This document shows, piece after piece, positions 44,100 to 52,587 of a DNA stretch of 64,000 nt (positions are counted from its first letter, which is position 1; each line of letters opens with the position of its first letter). This DNA comes from JBBROS01 sp965260995 (GTDB taxonomy: Bacteria > Pseudomonadota > Alphaproteobacteria > Acetobacterales > Acetobacteraceae), in the NCBI GenBank assembly GCA_965260995.1, contig CBDHCD010000003.1, positions 310,001-374,000 of the forward strand, in the 5' to 3' direction. The translations under genes and the position numbers were made by a program. The notes below the pieces were generated by a model. The model was not told where the DNA came from and searched no databases. It was given only the letters and a program-made list of their open reading frames with translations.

Positions 44100-44759
44100 A
44101 TGGCGTTTCGCGACAACATTGTCACTCACCGCCCTGCGGCCTGGCGCGACAGCTTGCTAGTTGACCATGCTGTATTTCGCCTAGTCTGGACCAACCTTGC
44201 CGAAGTTCTGCCCAGCCAGCTCTATCGCAGCAATCACCCGACGCCGGGCCAAGTCACCAACGCCAAACGCCGTCTTGGCCTCACCACCCTCGTTAACCTC
44301 AGGGGCCGCCGTTTTTGCGGCTCCGACGCTCTCTCCCGCGATGCTGCCGCCCGCCTTGGCCTGCGTCACATCGACATGGCATTCGAAAGCCGCGGCGCGC
44401 CCCATCGAGACCGCATCCTCCGTTTTCATGATATTTTTCAGTCGCTCGACGGTCCGACCCTAATGCACTGCAAATCTGGTGCTGACCGGGCCGGCCTCGC
44501 CAGCGGCCTGGCTATTCTATTCACCGGCGGTACCTCGGCCCAGGCACTCGCTCAGCTCTCCTGGCGCTTCGGCCATTGGAAGCAGGCCCGCACCGGCGTC
44601 CTCGACGCTTTTTTCCACCGCTATGCCGCCGAGGCTGAAGGACGCACTTCGTTTTTAAGATGGGTAGAACGTGAGTATGACGAGACAGCCCTCAAGCGGG
44701 ATTTTGTCGCCAACGGCCTCGCCAGTTTTATTACAGACCGCGTCCTACGCCGCGAATGA
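44100..44759 (+). CDS. tyrosine/dual-specificity phosphatase-like protein
   Basis: A 219-residue protein with the cysteine phosphatase signature C-x5-R (HCKSGADRAG, Cys124 and Arg130). An upstream segment LYRSNHPTPGQV and TLVNLRGRR is typical of bacterial tyrosine phosphatases related to DUF442/Siw14-like enzymes. The substrate could be phosphotyrosine, a phospholipid or an inositol phosphate. It lies 32 bases after sdhB on the same strand and may be cotranscribed; the pairing with sdh occurs in related genomes as far as I recall. The downstream 100 bases lead into an IS1380 element. Confidence 0.8.
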   Translation: MAFRDNIVTHRPAAWRDSLLVDHAVFRLVWTNLAEVLPSQLYRSNHPTPGQVTNAKRRLGLTTLVNLRGRRFCGSDALSRDAAARLGLRHIDMAFESRGAPHRDRILRFHDIFQSLDGPTLMHCKSGADRAGLASGLAILFTGGTSAQALAQLSWRFGHWKQARTGVLDAFFHRYAAEAEGRTSFLRWVEREYDETALKRDFVANGLASFITDRVLRRE

Positions 44760-44860
44760 TATTATCAATTTGAACCCTGGCACAAATTATGTTTCTTCCT
44801 GTTATTAAGCTTTGCAGGTGCTGTCACGAACGTGGCGGAGACTGGCTGATTGGGCAGTCA

Positions 44861-46488
44861 CCTAGCCTGGAAAATTCATGAGGGTTGGCGGGCATAGTAC
44901 AAGCCCTTGATCCAGCGTAGAATGTGGTTCTCGAGGCCAATTCTACGGAACCGGAGCGCCATGCCCGCCAAGGTTGAGACTACCGCTGCGCTGCCCGGCT
45001 TGTCACCGGTCGGCGGCAAGCCCGTGATCGCCCGCTTCGACGGCGGCCACCTCTCCTCCGACGGTGGGCTGCTGGTGCTGCGCGAGGTGGAGCGCCGCCT
45101 CGACGTGGCCGGACGCTTGGCAGGGTGCATCAAGGATCCGCGCGACCCGGAGCGCGTCGTGCACGGGCTCGACGAGATCATCCGCTTTCGCCTGCTGATG
45201 ATCGCGGCGGGCTACGAGGACGGCAACGACGCCGACCAGCTGCGCACCGACCCGATGTTCAAGCTGGCCCTGGCAAAGCTCGGGGACGGGGCGGCGCTGT
45301 GCTCGCAGCCCACCATCTCGCGCCTGGAGAACCTGCCCGGCACGCGTGCGCTGCTGCGGATGGGCCGGGCCATGGTCGACCTGTATTGCGCGTCGTTCCG
45401 CCAGGTGCCGCGCCGGATCGTGCTGGACGTGGACGACACGTTCGACGCCGTGCACGGCGGGCAGCAGATGCGCTTGTTCAATGCGCATCATGACGAGTAC
45501 GGCTTCCAGCCCATCGTGGTGTTCGACGGCGAGGGCCGCTTCGTCACCGCCGTGCTGCGCCCGGCCAAGCGGCCGAGCGGGCGCGAGGTCCGGGCCTTCC
45601 TGCGCCGCCTGCTGCGCCAGCTCCGCGCCAACTGGCCCCGGGTCGAGGTCCTGCTGCGCGCCGACAGCCACTACTGCGGCCCCGAGGTGCTGCGCTGGTG
45701 CCGGGCGAACACGGTCGATTATCTGATTGGGGTCGCGCCCACCAGCACGCTGCGCCGCCATGTCGAGTGCCTGGAGGCCAGCACCGCCGCCCGCTTTGCC
45801 GCCTCGGACGGCTCGGGCAAGCTCCGCCGCTTCACCGAGTTCTACGACAGTGCCGCAAGCTGGGACCGCGTGGAGCGCATCGTCGCCCGCGTCGAGGCCG
45901 GGCCGGACGGGACAGACACGCACTTCGTCGTCACCAGCCTGCCGGGCGGCTCGGCCCGCACTCTCTACGAAAAACGGTATTGCGCGCGCGGACAGGCGGA
46001 AAACCACATCAAGAGCTGGAAACGCCACCTGGCCGCCGACCGCACTTCGTGCACCAAGGCCACCGCCAACCAGTTCCGCCTGTTCCTGCATGGGGCCGCC
46101 TACTGGCTCATGTGGAGCCTGCGCACGCTGATGCCGCGCCGCTCGTCCTGGCGCACCGCCCAGTTCGACACCCTGCGGCTGCGCCTGGTCAAGCTGGCCG
46201 TGCGCGTCGTCGAACTCAAAACCCAGGTCAAGCTGCACCTGCCCAGCAGCGCCCCGTGCCAGTCCATCCTGGCTTTCGTCCTCGGCCGTATGCCGCGCAT
46301 CATCAGTTAAGCTCCGGGGCAGCGTGCCCCACCGTCACCCGTTTTCACCAACCCTCAGCGCCGCCGCATCGAGCCGCCAACATGCCATCTCGACGTGGTA
46401 ACGGGTCCGCACACCTGCACAACCAACACACGAAAACCGCACGCCTCAAATGGAGCCGGTCTCAAAACCATGAATTATGGCGGCTAGG
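44861..46488 (+). mobile_element. IS1380-family insertion sequence
   Basis: A 1628-bp element whose ends share CCTAGCC, a gap and AATTCATG as imperfect inverted repeats (left 44861-44880, right end complement at 46469-46488). One intact transposase gene is inside. The bases directly outside (GTCA left, GAAA right) do not match, so no target duplication is visible; the ends may have been rearranged or one base-set lost. Confidence 0.8.
44961..46310 (+). CDS. IS1380-family transposase
   Basis: A 449-residue DDE transposase, start at the ATG at 44961 (MPAKVETTAALPG); an upstream start at 44907 would read into the terminal repeat region. Motifs: FDGGHLSSDGGLLVLREVE, AGYEDGNDADQLRTDP, CSQPTISRLENLPG, the first Asp pair LDVDDTFDAVHGGQQM, RADSHYCGPEVL with the second Asp, and YEKRYCARGQAENHIKSWK with the Glu. 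The frame is complete, so it may be functional. A dead relative lies at 37180-37690. Confidence 0.92.
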   Translation: MPAKVETTAALPGLSPVGGKPVIARFDGGHLSSDGGLLVLREVERRLDVAGRLAGCIKDPRDPERVVHGLDEIIRFRLLMIAAGYEDGNDADQLRTDPMFKLALAKLGDGAALCSQPTISRLENLPGTRALLRMGRAMVDLYCASFRQVPRRIVLDVDDTFDAVHGGQQMRLFNAHHDEYGFQPIVVFDGEGRFVTAVLRPAKRPSGREVRAFLRRLLRQLRANWPRVEVLLRADSHYCGPEVLRWCRANTVDYLIGVAPTSTLRRHVECLEASTAARFAASDGSGKLRRFTEFYDSAASWDRVERIVARVEAGPDGTDTHFVVTSLPGGSARTLYEKRYCARGQAENHIKSWKRHLAADRTSCTKATANQFRLFLHGAAYWLMWSLRTLMPRRSSWRTAQFDTLRLRLVKLAVRVVELKTQVKLHLPSSAPCQSILAFVLGRMPRIIS

Positions 46489-46661
46489 GAAATAATAGCT
46501 GCTATGGTCAGGCTGTGAGGTCACCGGTCGAAGGATTGTCTAGATCTTACGGTAATGCATGTCGTCCATCAACCTTATCAATGGTGATCTGACCTAAAGT
46601 CAACAGGGTGTACAACGGCACGGTAGCAGTTTTAGTCAAGAGCCGTACAATGCGGTGCTTA

Positions 46662-47527
46662 GAGGCGGTTTCCACAACCACCGTGGGTTGAGTTGATCTG
46701 ACCACACGGTTTTCAGTGCCGATGCCCATGTCTGCTGGTTCAGACACAGGGGGCGGCTTTGGACGCTAGGATATTGGACCTGATCGCGACGGTGATCGAG
46801 TGCTGCGAGGGGCGGCGCGAGCCTGGGCCGGGGCATCCGCCCGCCGAGACCGTGCGTGTGCTTGCCACCCTGCGCCGGTTCCTGCGCGAGGGCACCCCGT
46901 GGCGCAGCCTGCGTGCAACCGAGGACAAGGCGAGTGGCTCGACGCTGCGCCGCCGGATCGAGCATTGGGCGCGTGATGGCGTGCTGGCGCAGGTGCATGC
47001 CCTGCTGGTCGCCATGCTGCGTGGCGATCCCACGCTCATCCTGGATAGCTGCTCGGTGCGCGCCAAGCGCGGCGGCGACCTGACCGGTCCCAACCCAACG
47101 GACAGGGCCAAGCGGGGGACCAAGTACCACGTCGCGGTTGCTGGCGATGGCGTCCCCGTCGCGTGCACGGCCACGGCGGCGAACGTCAATGATACCCTCG
47201 TCTTCGAGCGTCTGTTCCTCGCTGCCTTCGCCGTCATGGCCCGCATCCGAACCGTGTTCGCCGACAAGGGATACGACGCCGAGGCCAACCGCGCACTGTG
47301 CCGCCGCTTCGGGGCCGAGCCGCACATCCACAAGCGCGGCCGGCCGCACGGATCAGGATTGGGCAAGCGCCGATGGCCCGTCGAACGCAGCAACGCCTGG
47401 CTGCTGGAGAACAAGCGCCTCGCCCTGCGCTACGACCGCCTCGGCTTCATCGTCCAGACCCTGCTCCAGACGGCATGCATACTCCTGGTTGCAGGACGCC
47501 TCGTTCGCGAGTTCTGAAAACCGCCTC
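46662..47527 (+). mobile_element. IS5-family insertion sequence with TTA duplication
   Basis: An 866-bp element with terminal repeats GAGGCGGTTT (46662-46671 and complement at 47518-47527) and a TTA target duplication on both sides (46659-46661, 47528-47530). It contains one continuous transposase gene, unlike the two-frame elements A and B. Confidence 0.85.
46759..47517 (+). CDS. IS5-family transposase, single frame
   Basis: A 252-residue transposase read from a TTG at 46759 behind an AGGGGGCGG stretch. It shows LRRFLREGTPWRSLRATEDKASGSTLRRRIEHW (helix-turn-helix part; only the core WRSLRATEDKASGSTL is diagnostic), the first Asp in TLILDSCSVRAKRGGD, the second in TVFADKGYDAEANRAL and the Glu region RRWPVERSNAWLLENKRLALRYDR. 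The frame is intact from end to end. Confidence 0.88.
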   Translation: MDARILDLIATVIECCEGRREPGPGHPPAETVRVLATLRRFLREGTPWRSLRATEDKASGSTLRRRIEHWARDGVLAQVHALLVAMLRGDPTLILDSCSVRAKRGGDLTGPNPTDRAKRGTKYHVAVAGDGVPVACTATAANVNDTLVFERLFLAAFAVMARIRTVFADKGYDAEANRALCRRFGAEPHIHKRGRPHGSGLGKRRWPVERSNAWLLENKRLALRYDRLGFIVQTLLQTACILLVAGRLVREF

Positions 47528-47599
47528 TTAAACTCTCGTGCAGCGTGTCTGGCGCATGGGCCAAGAGGTTGCGGTGCTTGTGAACCGCGCAATACTAGG

Positions 47600-48420
47600 T
47601 CCGTACTCATTGCGTTGATCAAGAGGCATCTGATTCAAGCTCTTCATGAGGGCAAGAATCATGGCGGAGTTGTTCTGGCTGACTGACAGGCAATGGGCGA
47701 TCATCAAACCCCTGCTGCCGTATCTCGGCAGCAAGCCGCGGGTTGATGATCGTCGGGTCATCAGCGGGATCCTGCACCGCTTCCGCGAGGGCCTGCGATG
47801 GCGCGCACTGCCGGACGCATACGGCCCGCGCACGACGCTGTTCAATCGCTTTAATCGCTGGAGCCAACGCGGCCTGTGGCATGAGCTGTTCGCGGCCCTG
47901 GCGGCCTGCGAGGACCCGCCGCTGGCGGCCATGGTGGACAGCACCGCGGTGCGCGCGCACCGCTCGGCCTCCGGCGCAAAAGGCGGGAGCACGCCCAGGC
48001 CATTGGCCGCTCGCGCGGCGGACGCACGACTAAAATCCACGCCCTGTGCGACGCCCAAGGTCGCCTCTGCGCGCTGCTCCTGACCGGCGGCCAGGTTCAT
48101 GACATCTACGGCGCGCGCGGCTTGCTTGCCAGTGCGCGCGCGCCCGCAAGCCTGATCGGGGACAAGGCGTATGACGCGAACGACGTGCGGGCCGACTTGG
48201 CCGCCCAGAGGGCAGCACGGCGGTGATCCCGCCGATGCCAACGCGCACCCGCCCGTTGCCGTTCAACGCCCAGGCCTACAAGGCCCGCAACATCATCGAG
48301 CGGGCGTTCAACCGCCTCAAGGACTGGCGCGCGATCGCAACCCGATACGACAAGAAAGCCAGCAACTACCTCGCTGGGGTCTGCCCCGCCGCGGCCATTG
48401 CCTATTGGCTGCATTGAGGC
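47600..48420 (+). mobile_element. IS5-family element, ends unresolved
   Basis: Region occupied by a third type of IS5-like element, placed by its transposase frames (47646-48417). I could not find convincing terminal inverted repeats; a left edge near GAGGCATCTGATTC (about 47621) is possible. It directly abuts the stop codon of the DUF2254 gene on its right. Confidence 0.6.
47646..48417 (+). pseudogene. IS5-family transposase broken by an extra frameshift
   Basis: The first frame starts at 47646 or 47661 (MAELFWLTDRQWAIIKPLLP) and carries the first Asp (MVDSTAVRAHRSASGAKGG). At the AAAAGGCGGG stretch near 47980 a -1 shift leads to HAQAIGRSRGGRTTKIHALC and LIGDKAYDANDVRADLAAQ, as in programmed-frameshift relatives. 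A second -1 shift is then needed near 48213 to reach TAVIPP and ARNIIERAFNRLKDWRAIATRYDKKASNYL. Such a second shift is not part of the normal design and looks like a one-base deletion, so the transposase is probably dead. Confidence 0.75.
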
Positions 48421-48426
48421 CACACT

Positions 48427-49770
48427 CTAACTTGCCGCGCACCTATAATAGACACCTGGCCCTCGCTCCTGCAGCCGGCTGAAATCGGCGTGGCGCTGGC
48501 GCACGTCGTTGAGGTCAGTCGCCGTGGAGATGGTGCGTTCGGCGTCCTCCAGCACGAGGTCGGCGTGCCGCCGCAGGGTGCGTTGCCGCGCCGGGTCATG
48601 CTCGCAGCACAACACCGATTGCAGCACCTCCAGCATCCGGATCAGCACAGACGGAGTGCCGGCCGCGTTCTGCCGGATCATGAAGAACATTGAGTCGACC
48701 AGCCCATCATAAGTGGTTGCGGAGAACACCAGGGCCGGCCGGCCCTCGCGCAAGGTGACGCCCGTAGGCAAGTGCCGACGGGCGATGTCGCACAGCGCGG
48801 CGCCCATCCGGTCCAGCACGCTCATCGCCGTGTGCGGGTCGTTGATGCCCGACGACAGCGCGCGCACCGCGACTTCCTCAAGCTGGCGGATAGAGAATTC
48901 GAGATCGCTCGAACTGGCGCGCTGCCCGCCCAGAGCGGTCGCATCGTTGATGGCGTCCTCAACACCTTCCGTTGGTGGCTTGACGACAGCGATGGGCGCG
49001 CCGGGAAACACGTAGTTGCCGGGCCGGACCAGTAGGCGGATTGACGCGCCGCGTTCGGCAGCCCAGTCGGCCAGGCCCGAATTATCGAGTTCCTGCAAGT
49101 ACCCGCGTCTCTGGTCGGTGACGATGGCCCCTCCGAGCCAGTAACTGTCGGGCGGGGGCTGATCACCCGGCTCGTCGAGCAACAGGCGTTCAGTCGACGC
49201 CGCGACCTCGTCGCTGACCAGCTTGATCACTACGTCCACGTTGATGCGTCCGGCCATATGGCCGACGAAGTAAACCAGCGTGCCGACGCAAACGAAGGCG
49301 AGCAGGACCGCCATGGTGAGCGAGATATCGGGGACGAACGCCCCTTCCTCCTGAGTGCGGACGCTGCGCAGCACCGCCAGCGCGTAGGCGAAGGTGCCGA
49401 GGAACACGCCGAGCGACACCTGGTTGCCACGGTCGTGGATGAAGTTGCGCAGCAGCCGCGGCCCCATCTGCCCGGCGGCGAGCGATAGCGCGGTGATGGT
49501 GATGGTGAACACCGTGCCGGCGACGCCAATGGTCGACGACGCCACTGCGCCCAGCAACGTGCGCGCGCCCGTGCCTCCGCCGTTGTATAGCCAGGGGCTG
49601 TTCAGCGCCCAATCCGGCACGAGGCCCGCCCGGTCCACGCGCAACAGGCCACTCGCCAACAATACGCCGCCGGTCACCATCAATCCGGGAACCAACCAGA
49701 ACGTCTCGCTCAGCCCGGCGAGCAGCTTGCGAAGACGTGCGGTCACGATGATCCTGTCTGGGGTCGGCAT
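48427..49770 (-). CDS. DUF2254 family membrane protein
   Basis: A 447-residue integral membrane protein. Four hydrophobic segments fill the first 175 residues (TFWLVPGLMVTGGVLLASG, TIGVAGTVFTITITALSLA, GVFLGTFAYALAVL, LTMAVLLAFVCVGTLVYFV), followed by a cytoplasmic domain with YLQELDNSGLADWA, LLVRPGNYVFPGAPIA and the family segment ALSSGINDPHTAMSVLDRM. The function of DUF2254 is unknown. Its last codons (PGVYYRCAAS) abut the IS5-type element, so the natural C-terminus may have been trimmed or replaced by the insertion. It is followed on the minus strand side by no partner; upstream lies modC. Confidence 0.85.
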   Translation of the reverse strand: MPTPDRIIVTARLRKLLAGLSETFWLVPGLMVTGGVLLASGLLRVDRAGLVPDWALNSPWLYNGGGTGARTLLGAVASSTIGVAGTVFTITITALSLAAGQMGPRLLRNFIHDRGNQVSLGVFLGTFAYALAVLRSVRTQEEGAFVPDISLTMAVLLAFVCVGTLVYFVGHMAGRINVDVVIKLVSDEVAASTERLLLDEPGDQPPPDSYWLGGAIVTDQRRGYLQELDNSGLADWAAERGASIRLLVRPGNYVFPGAPIAVVKPPTEGVEDAINDATALGGQRASSSDLEFSIRQLEEVAVRALSSGINDPHTAMSVLDRMGAALCDIARRHLPTGVTLREGRPALVFSATTYDGLVDSMFFMIRQNAAGTPSVLIRMLEVLQSVLCCEHDPARQRTLRRHADLVLEDAERTISTATDLNDVRQRHADFSRLQERGPGVYYRCAAS

Positions 49771-49793
49771 GGGAAAGGAAAGCCGTGGTCAGA

Positions 49794-50906
49794 TCAACGG
49801 GCGTCGGCCGGCCGCGTTCCGCGCCTGCCCCAGCCAAACGAGACCAGGGCGACACCCTTGATCTGCGCATGGACCGCCAGACCCGGCGCGAGGCCGAGCA
49901 CGTCCCACGAGCGCCGCGTCACCCGCGCCAGCAGCCGCGCGCCGCATCCTTCGGGGCCGAGGCCGAGCACCGCCGTCACCTCGTGCGCCCCCTCGCTCGC
50001 CAGCAGGATGCGGGCTGGCAGGACGTTGATGATCGTGCTCGCCCCCGGCGGCTCGCGCGTTAGGCTGACGTCACTCGCGGCCACGCGCAGACGGCATCGC
50101 TCGCCCGGCGTCATCGCCGGCGCCGGCGCGACGATGCGTGCGCCGTCAAGCGCCAACGTCGCCAGGCCGTAACCGGTGTCATAGCCTTCAGCCACCGCAT
50201 CCAGGCTGACCGCCGCCTCCCGCGCCAAGGCCAACGGCAAGGCCGGGTCACTTTGCAGCGTGGCCAGCGGCCCGGCGGCGACCACGCGGCCGGCCCTCAT
50301 CAGCACCAAGTGGTTAGCCAGCCGCTCCACCTCGGCGATGTCATGGCTGACGTAGAGCACCGGCAAGGATAGATCGGCGTGCAGTCGTTCCAGGAAAGGC
50401 AGGATCTCGTTCTTGCTTTCCCGGTCGAGCGCGGCCAGAGGCTCGTCCATCAGCAGCAGTCGCGGCTGGGACAGCAGCGCCCGTCCAATCGCCACGCGCT
50501 GCCGCTCGCCGCCCGACAGACGCTGGGGCGCCCGCCCGAGCAGCGGCGCGAGCCCGAGCAGCTCCACCGCCTCCTCGAACCGGATCGCGCCGCCGCCCTT
50601 TGGTATGCCATAGAGCAGGTTGCCGCGGACGGAGAGATGCGCGAACAAACTCGGCTCTTGGAACACGTAACCGATCGGGCGGTGGTGCGCCGGGCGGAAC
50701 CGCGCTTCGTCCTGCCAGACCTCGCTCGCCACGGCGCAGTGCCCGGCCAGCCGCTGCAACCCGGCAATGCAGCGCAGCACAGTCGTCTTGCCGCAGCCCG
50801 AAGGACCGAACAGCGCCGTGATGCCCGAGGCCGGGATGGTGAAGGCAGCGTCCAACGCGAACCCGCCCATGCGTCCGTGGAAGGCGACGTCGACCGCCTC
50901 TGTCAT
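49794..50906 (-). CDS. modC: molybdate ABC transporter ATP-binding protein
   Basis: A 370-residue ATPase that powers molybdate import. Walker A is FGPSGCGKTT, the signature is LSGGERQRVAIGRALL, Walker B is LLLMDEPLAALD, and SHDIAEVERLA holds the switch His. The C-terminal third contains the TOBE-type oxyanion-binding domain (INVLPARILLASEG, ARVTRRSWDVLGLAPGLAVHAQIKGVAL, shortened here). It begins at the ATG at 50906, overlapping the end of modB by four bases, the normal arrangement. A longer frame reading through modB is a shadow. Confidence 0.95.
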   Translation of the reverse strand: MTEAVDVAFHGRMGGFALDAAFTIPASGITALFGPSGCGKTTVLRCIAGLQRLAGHCAVASEVWQDEARFRPAHHRPIGYVFQEPSLFAHLSVRGNLLYGIPKGGGAIRFEEAVELLGLAPLLGRAPQRLSGGERQRVAIGRALLSQPRLLLMDEPLAALDRESKNEILPFLERLHADLSLPVLYVSHDIAEVERLANHLVLMRAGRVVAAGPLATLQSDPALPLALAREAAVSLDAVAEGYDTGYGLATLALDGARIVAPAPAMTPGERCRLRVAASDVSLTREPPGASTIINVLPARILLASEGAHEVTAVLGLGPEGCGARLLARVTRRSWDVLGLAPGLAVHAQIKGVALVSFGWGRRGTRPADAR

Positions 50907-51580
50907 ACGCGCGCCCGCTTCTCCAATAGCGTCATCGCCAGGATCACGAGAAACGCGAACGCCAGCATTCCGGCCGCCAGGATGTTGGCCTCGCGCCACT
51001 GTCCGTTCTCGGCATAGTCGAAGATCGCGGTGGACAACACTCGCGTCTGTCCCGGAATATTGCCGCCGATCATCAACACGATGCCGAACTCGCCCACCGT
51101 GTGCGCGAAGCCGAGCACGGCGCCGGTGAGGAACCCCGGCCGCGCCAGCGGGACAGCCACGGTCCAGAACGCGCGCATCGGCGAGGCTCGCAACGTCGCG
51201 GCCGCCTCCATCGGTCGGTCGCCGATCGCCTTGAACGCATTGCAGATCGGCTGCACCACGAACGGGAGGGAGTACAGCACTGAGCCGATCACCAGGCCGC
51301 CGAAGGTGAACGCCAGCGTGCGCGCGCCCCACAGCCCGGCGATCCGCCCACCCGGTCCATCGGGACCGAGCAGCACGAGCAGGTAGAACCCGAGCACGGT
51401 CGGCGGCAGCACCAACGGCAGGGCGACGAGCGCGGCCACCGCCTCTTTCCACCACGCGCCGGAGCGGGCCAGCCACCACGCGAGCGGCGTGCCGATCAGC
51501 AGCAGCACCGCCGTCGTCACCGTGGCCAGCGCCGCCGTCAGCCAAATCGATTGCCAGATGTCGGCTGACAACGCGCTCAA
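50903..51580 (-). CDS. modB: molybdate ABC transporter permease
   Basis: A 225-residue inner-membrane permease with five or six hydrophobic segments. The start is a TTG at 51580 because no ATG lies upstream in frame and the next residues (LSADIWQSIWLTAALATVTT) match the usual ModB opening. The cytoplasmic coupling motif EAAATLRASPMRAFWTVAVPLARPG, seen in part, is the EAA loop that contacts ModC, and AHTVGEFGIVLMIGGNIPG follows. The 3' end overlaps modC by four bases. Confidence 0.93.
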   Translation of the reverse strand: MSALSADIWQSIWLTAALATVTTAVLLLIGTPLAWWLARSGAWWKEAVAALVALPLVLPPTVLGFYLLVLLGPDGPGGRIAGLWGARTLAFTFGGLVIGSVLYSLPFVVQPICNAFKAIGDRPMEAAATLRASPMRAFWTVAVPLARPGFLTGAVLGFAHTVGEFGIVLMIGGNIPGQTRVLSTAIFDYAENGQWREANILAAGMLAFAFLVILAMTLLEKRARV

Positions 51581-51689
51581 CGGAAGCTATGGCGATTTCC
51601 GATCAAGCGAACTCGCTTGGGCGGAACTTATACTCGCCTAAACAAGAGGCTAAAGCATGGGATGTGAACCTATGCGAACGGAACATGCT

Positions 51690-52469
51690 CTAGTCCGCGT
51701 CGTCGGTCCCGTAACCGTAGCGCTCAATGATCGTGCTAGCCTCTGAGCCTTTAAGGAATTTAAGGAAAGCCGTCGCGGCCGCGTTGCCAGCGCCGTGCCG
51801 CAACATGACCGCGTCCTGCCGAATTGGCTTGTGCAACCCCGCCGGCACAGCCCAGCGCGACCCGGCCGAGTCCGTGATCACCTGCGCCAACGCGACGAAG
51901 CCCAACTCGGCGTTGCCGGTGCTGACGAACTGGAACGTCTGCGCGATGCTGTTGCCCTGGACCAGCTTCGGCCGCACGGTGTCGTAGAGCCCGAGCGCCC
52001 GGAGCGTTTGCAGCGCCGCTGCGCCATAAGGAGCGGTGGCCGGGTTGGCGATGGCGAGCCTGTCGAACACGCCGCCTCGAAGGGTGCCCTCGCCGGTCAC
52101 GAGACCCGCATCTTTACTCCATAGCACGAGCCGGCCGATCGCGTAGGTGAACTGGCTGTCCGCGACGCCGAGACCGTCCTTGATCGCCGCCTTCGGCCGT
52201 TCCTCGTCGGCCGACAGCATGGCGTCGAACGGCGCGCCCTGGGTCACCTGCGCGTAGAGCTGGCCGGAGGAGCCGAGGCTGAGCTTGGCGACGTGCCCGG
52301 TCGCAGCGTGAAAAGCATTGGCAATCTCCTTCGCGGCGGCACTGAAGTTGGCGGCGACGGCGATGGTGGCCTCCGCCGCCCGAGCGCCTGTCGCGCCAGA
52401 CAGGAGCAAGGCGGCGATGAGGGCAGCCAGCATCCAGCGGAGCGTCTCGGCGGTGTTCGGCAGCGACAT
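51690..52469 (-). CDS. modA: molybdate-binding periplasmic protein
   Basis: A 259-residue binding protein. A signal peptide (MLAALIAALLLSGATGARA then cleavage before AEATIAVA) is followed by the typical ModA start VAANFSAAAKEIANAF, SLGSSGQLYAQVTQGAPFDAMLSAD and the late LGFVALAQV. I place the start at the ATG at 52469; an ATG at 52520 adds 17 residues before an already sufficient signal. modB follows after 109 bases, a larger gap than between modB and modC. Divergent from ggt, with 118 bases for promoters; I do not see an obvious ModE palindrome. Confidence 0.92.
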   Translation of the reverse strand: MSLPNTAETLRWMLAALIAALLLSGATGARAAEATIAVAANFSAAAKEIANAFHAATGHVAKLSLGSSGQLYAQVTQGAPFDAMLSADEERPKAAIKDGLGVADSQFTYAIGRLVLWSKDAGLVTGEGTLRGGVFDRLAIANPATAPYGAAALQTLRALGLYDTVRPKLVQGNSIAQTFQFVSTGNAELGFVALAQVITDSAGSRWAVPAGLHKPIRQDAVMLRHGAGNAAATAFLKFLKGSEASTIIERYGYGTDDAD

Positions 52470-52574
52470 GCGCAAGGGCGTCCTTGAAGATACGGCGGGG
52501 TCGTTCGGCGGGCGTGGCATCGATCAGGTAGCACGCAGCGGGCCGCCATGCGATCATCCCGCCGGTCGCTTTAA

Positions 52575-52580
52575 GGGAGG
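52575..52580 (+). promoter_or_regulatory. ribosome-binding site deciding a GTG start of ggt
   Basis: GGGAGG lies seven bases before the GTG at 52588, which begins a signal peptide. Starts further upstream in the same open frame would run antisense through modA and lack such a site. Confidence 0.65.
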
Positions 52581-52587
52581 CTCCGGT

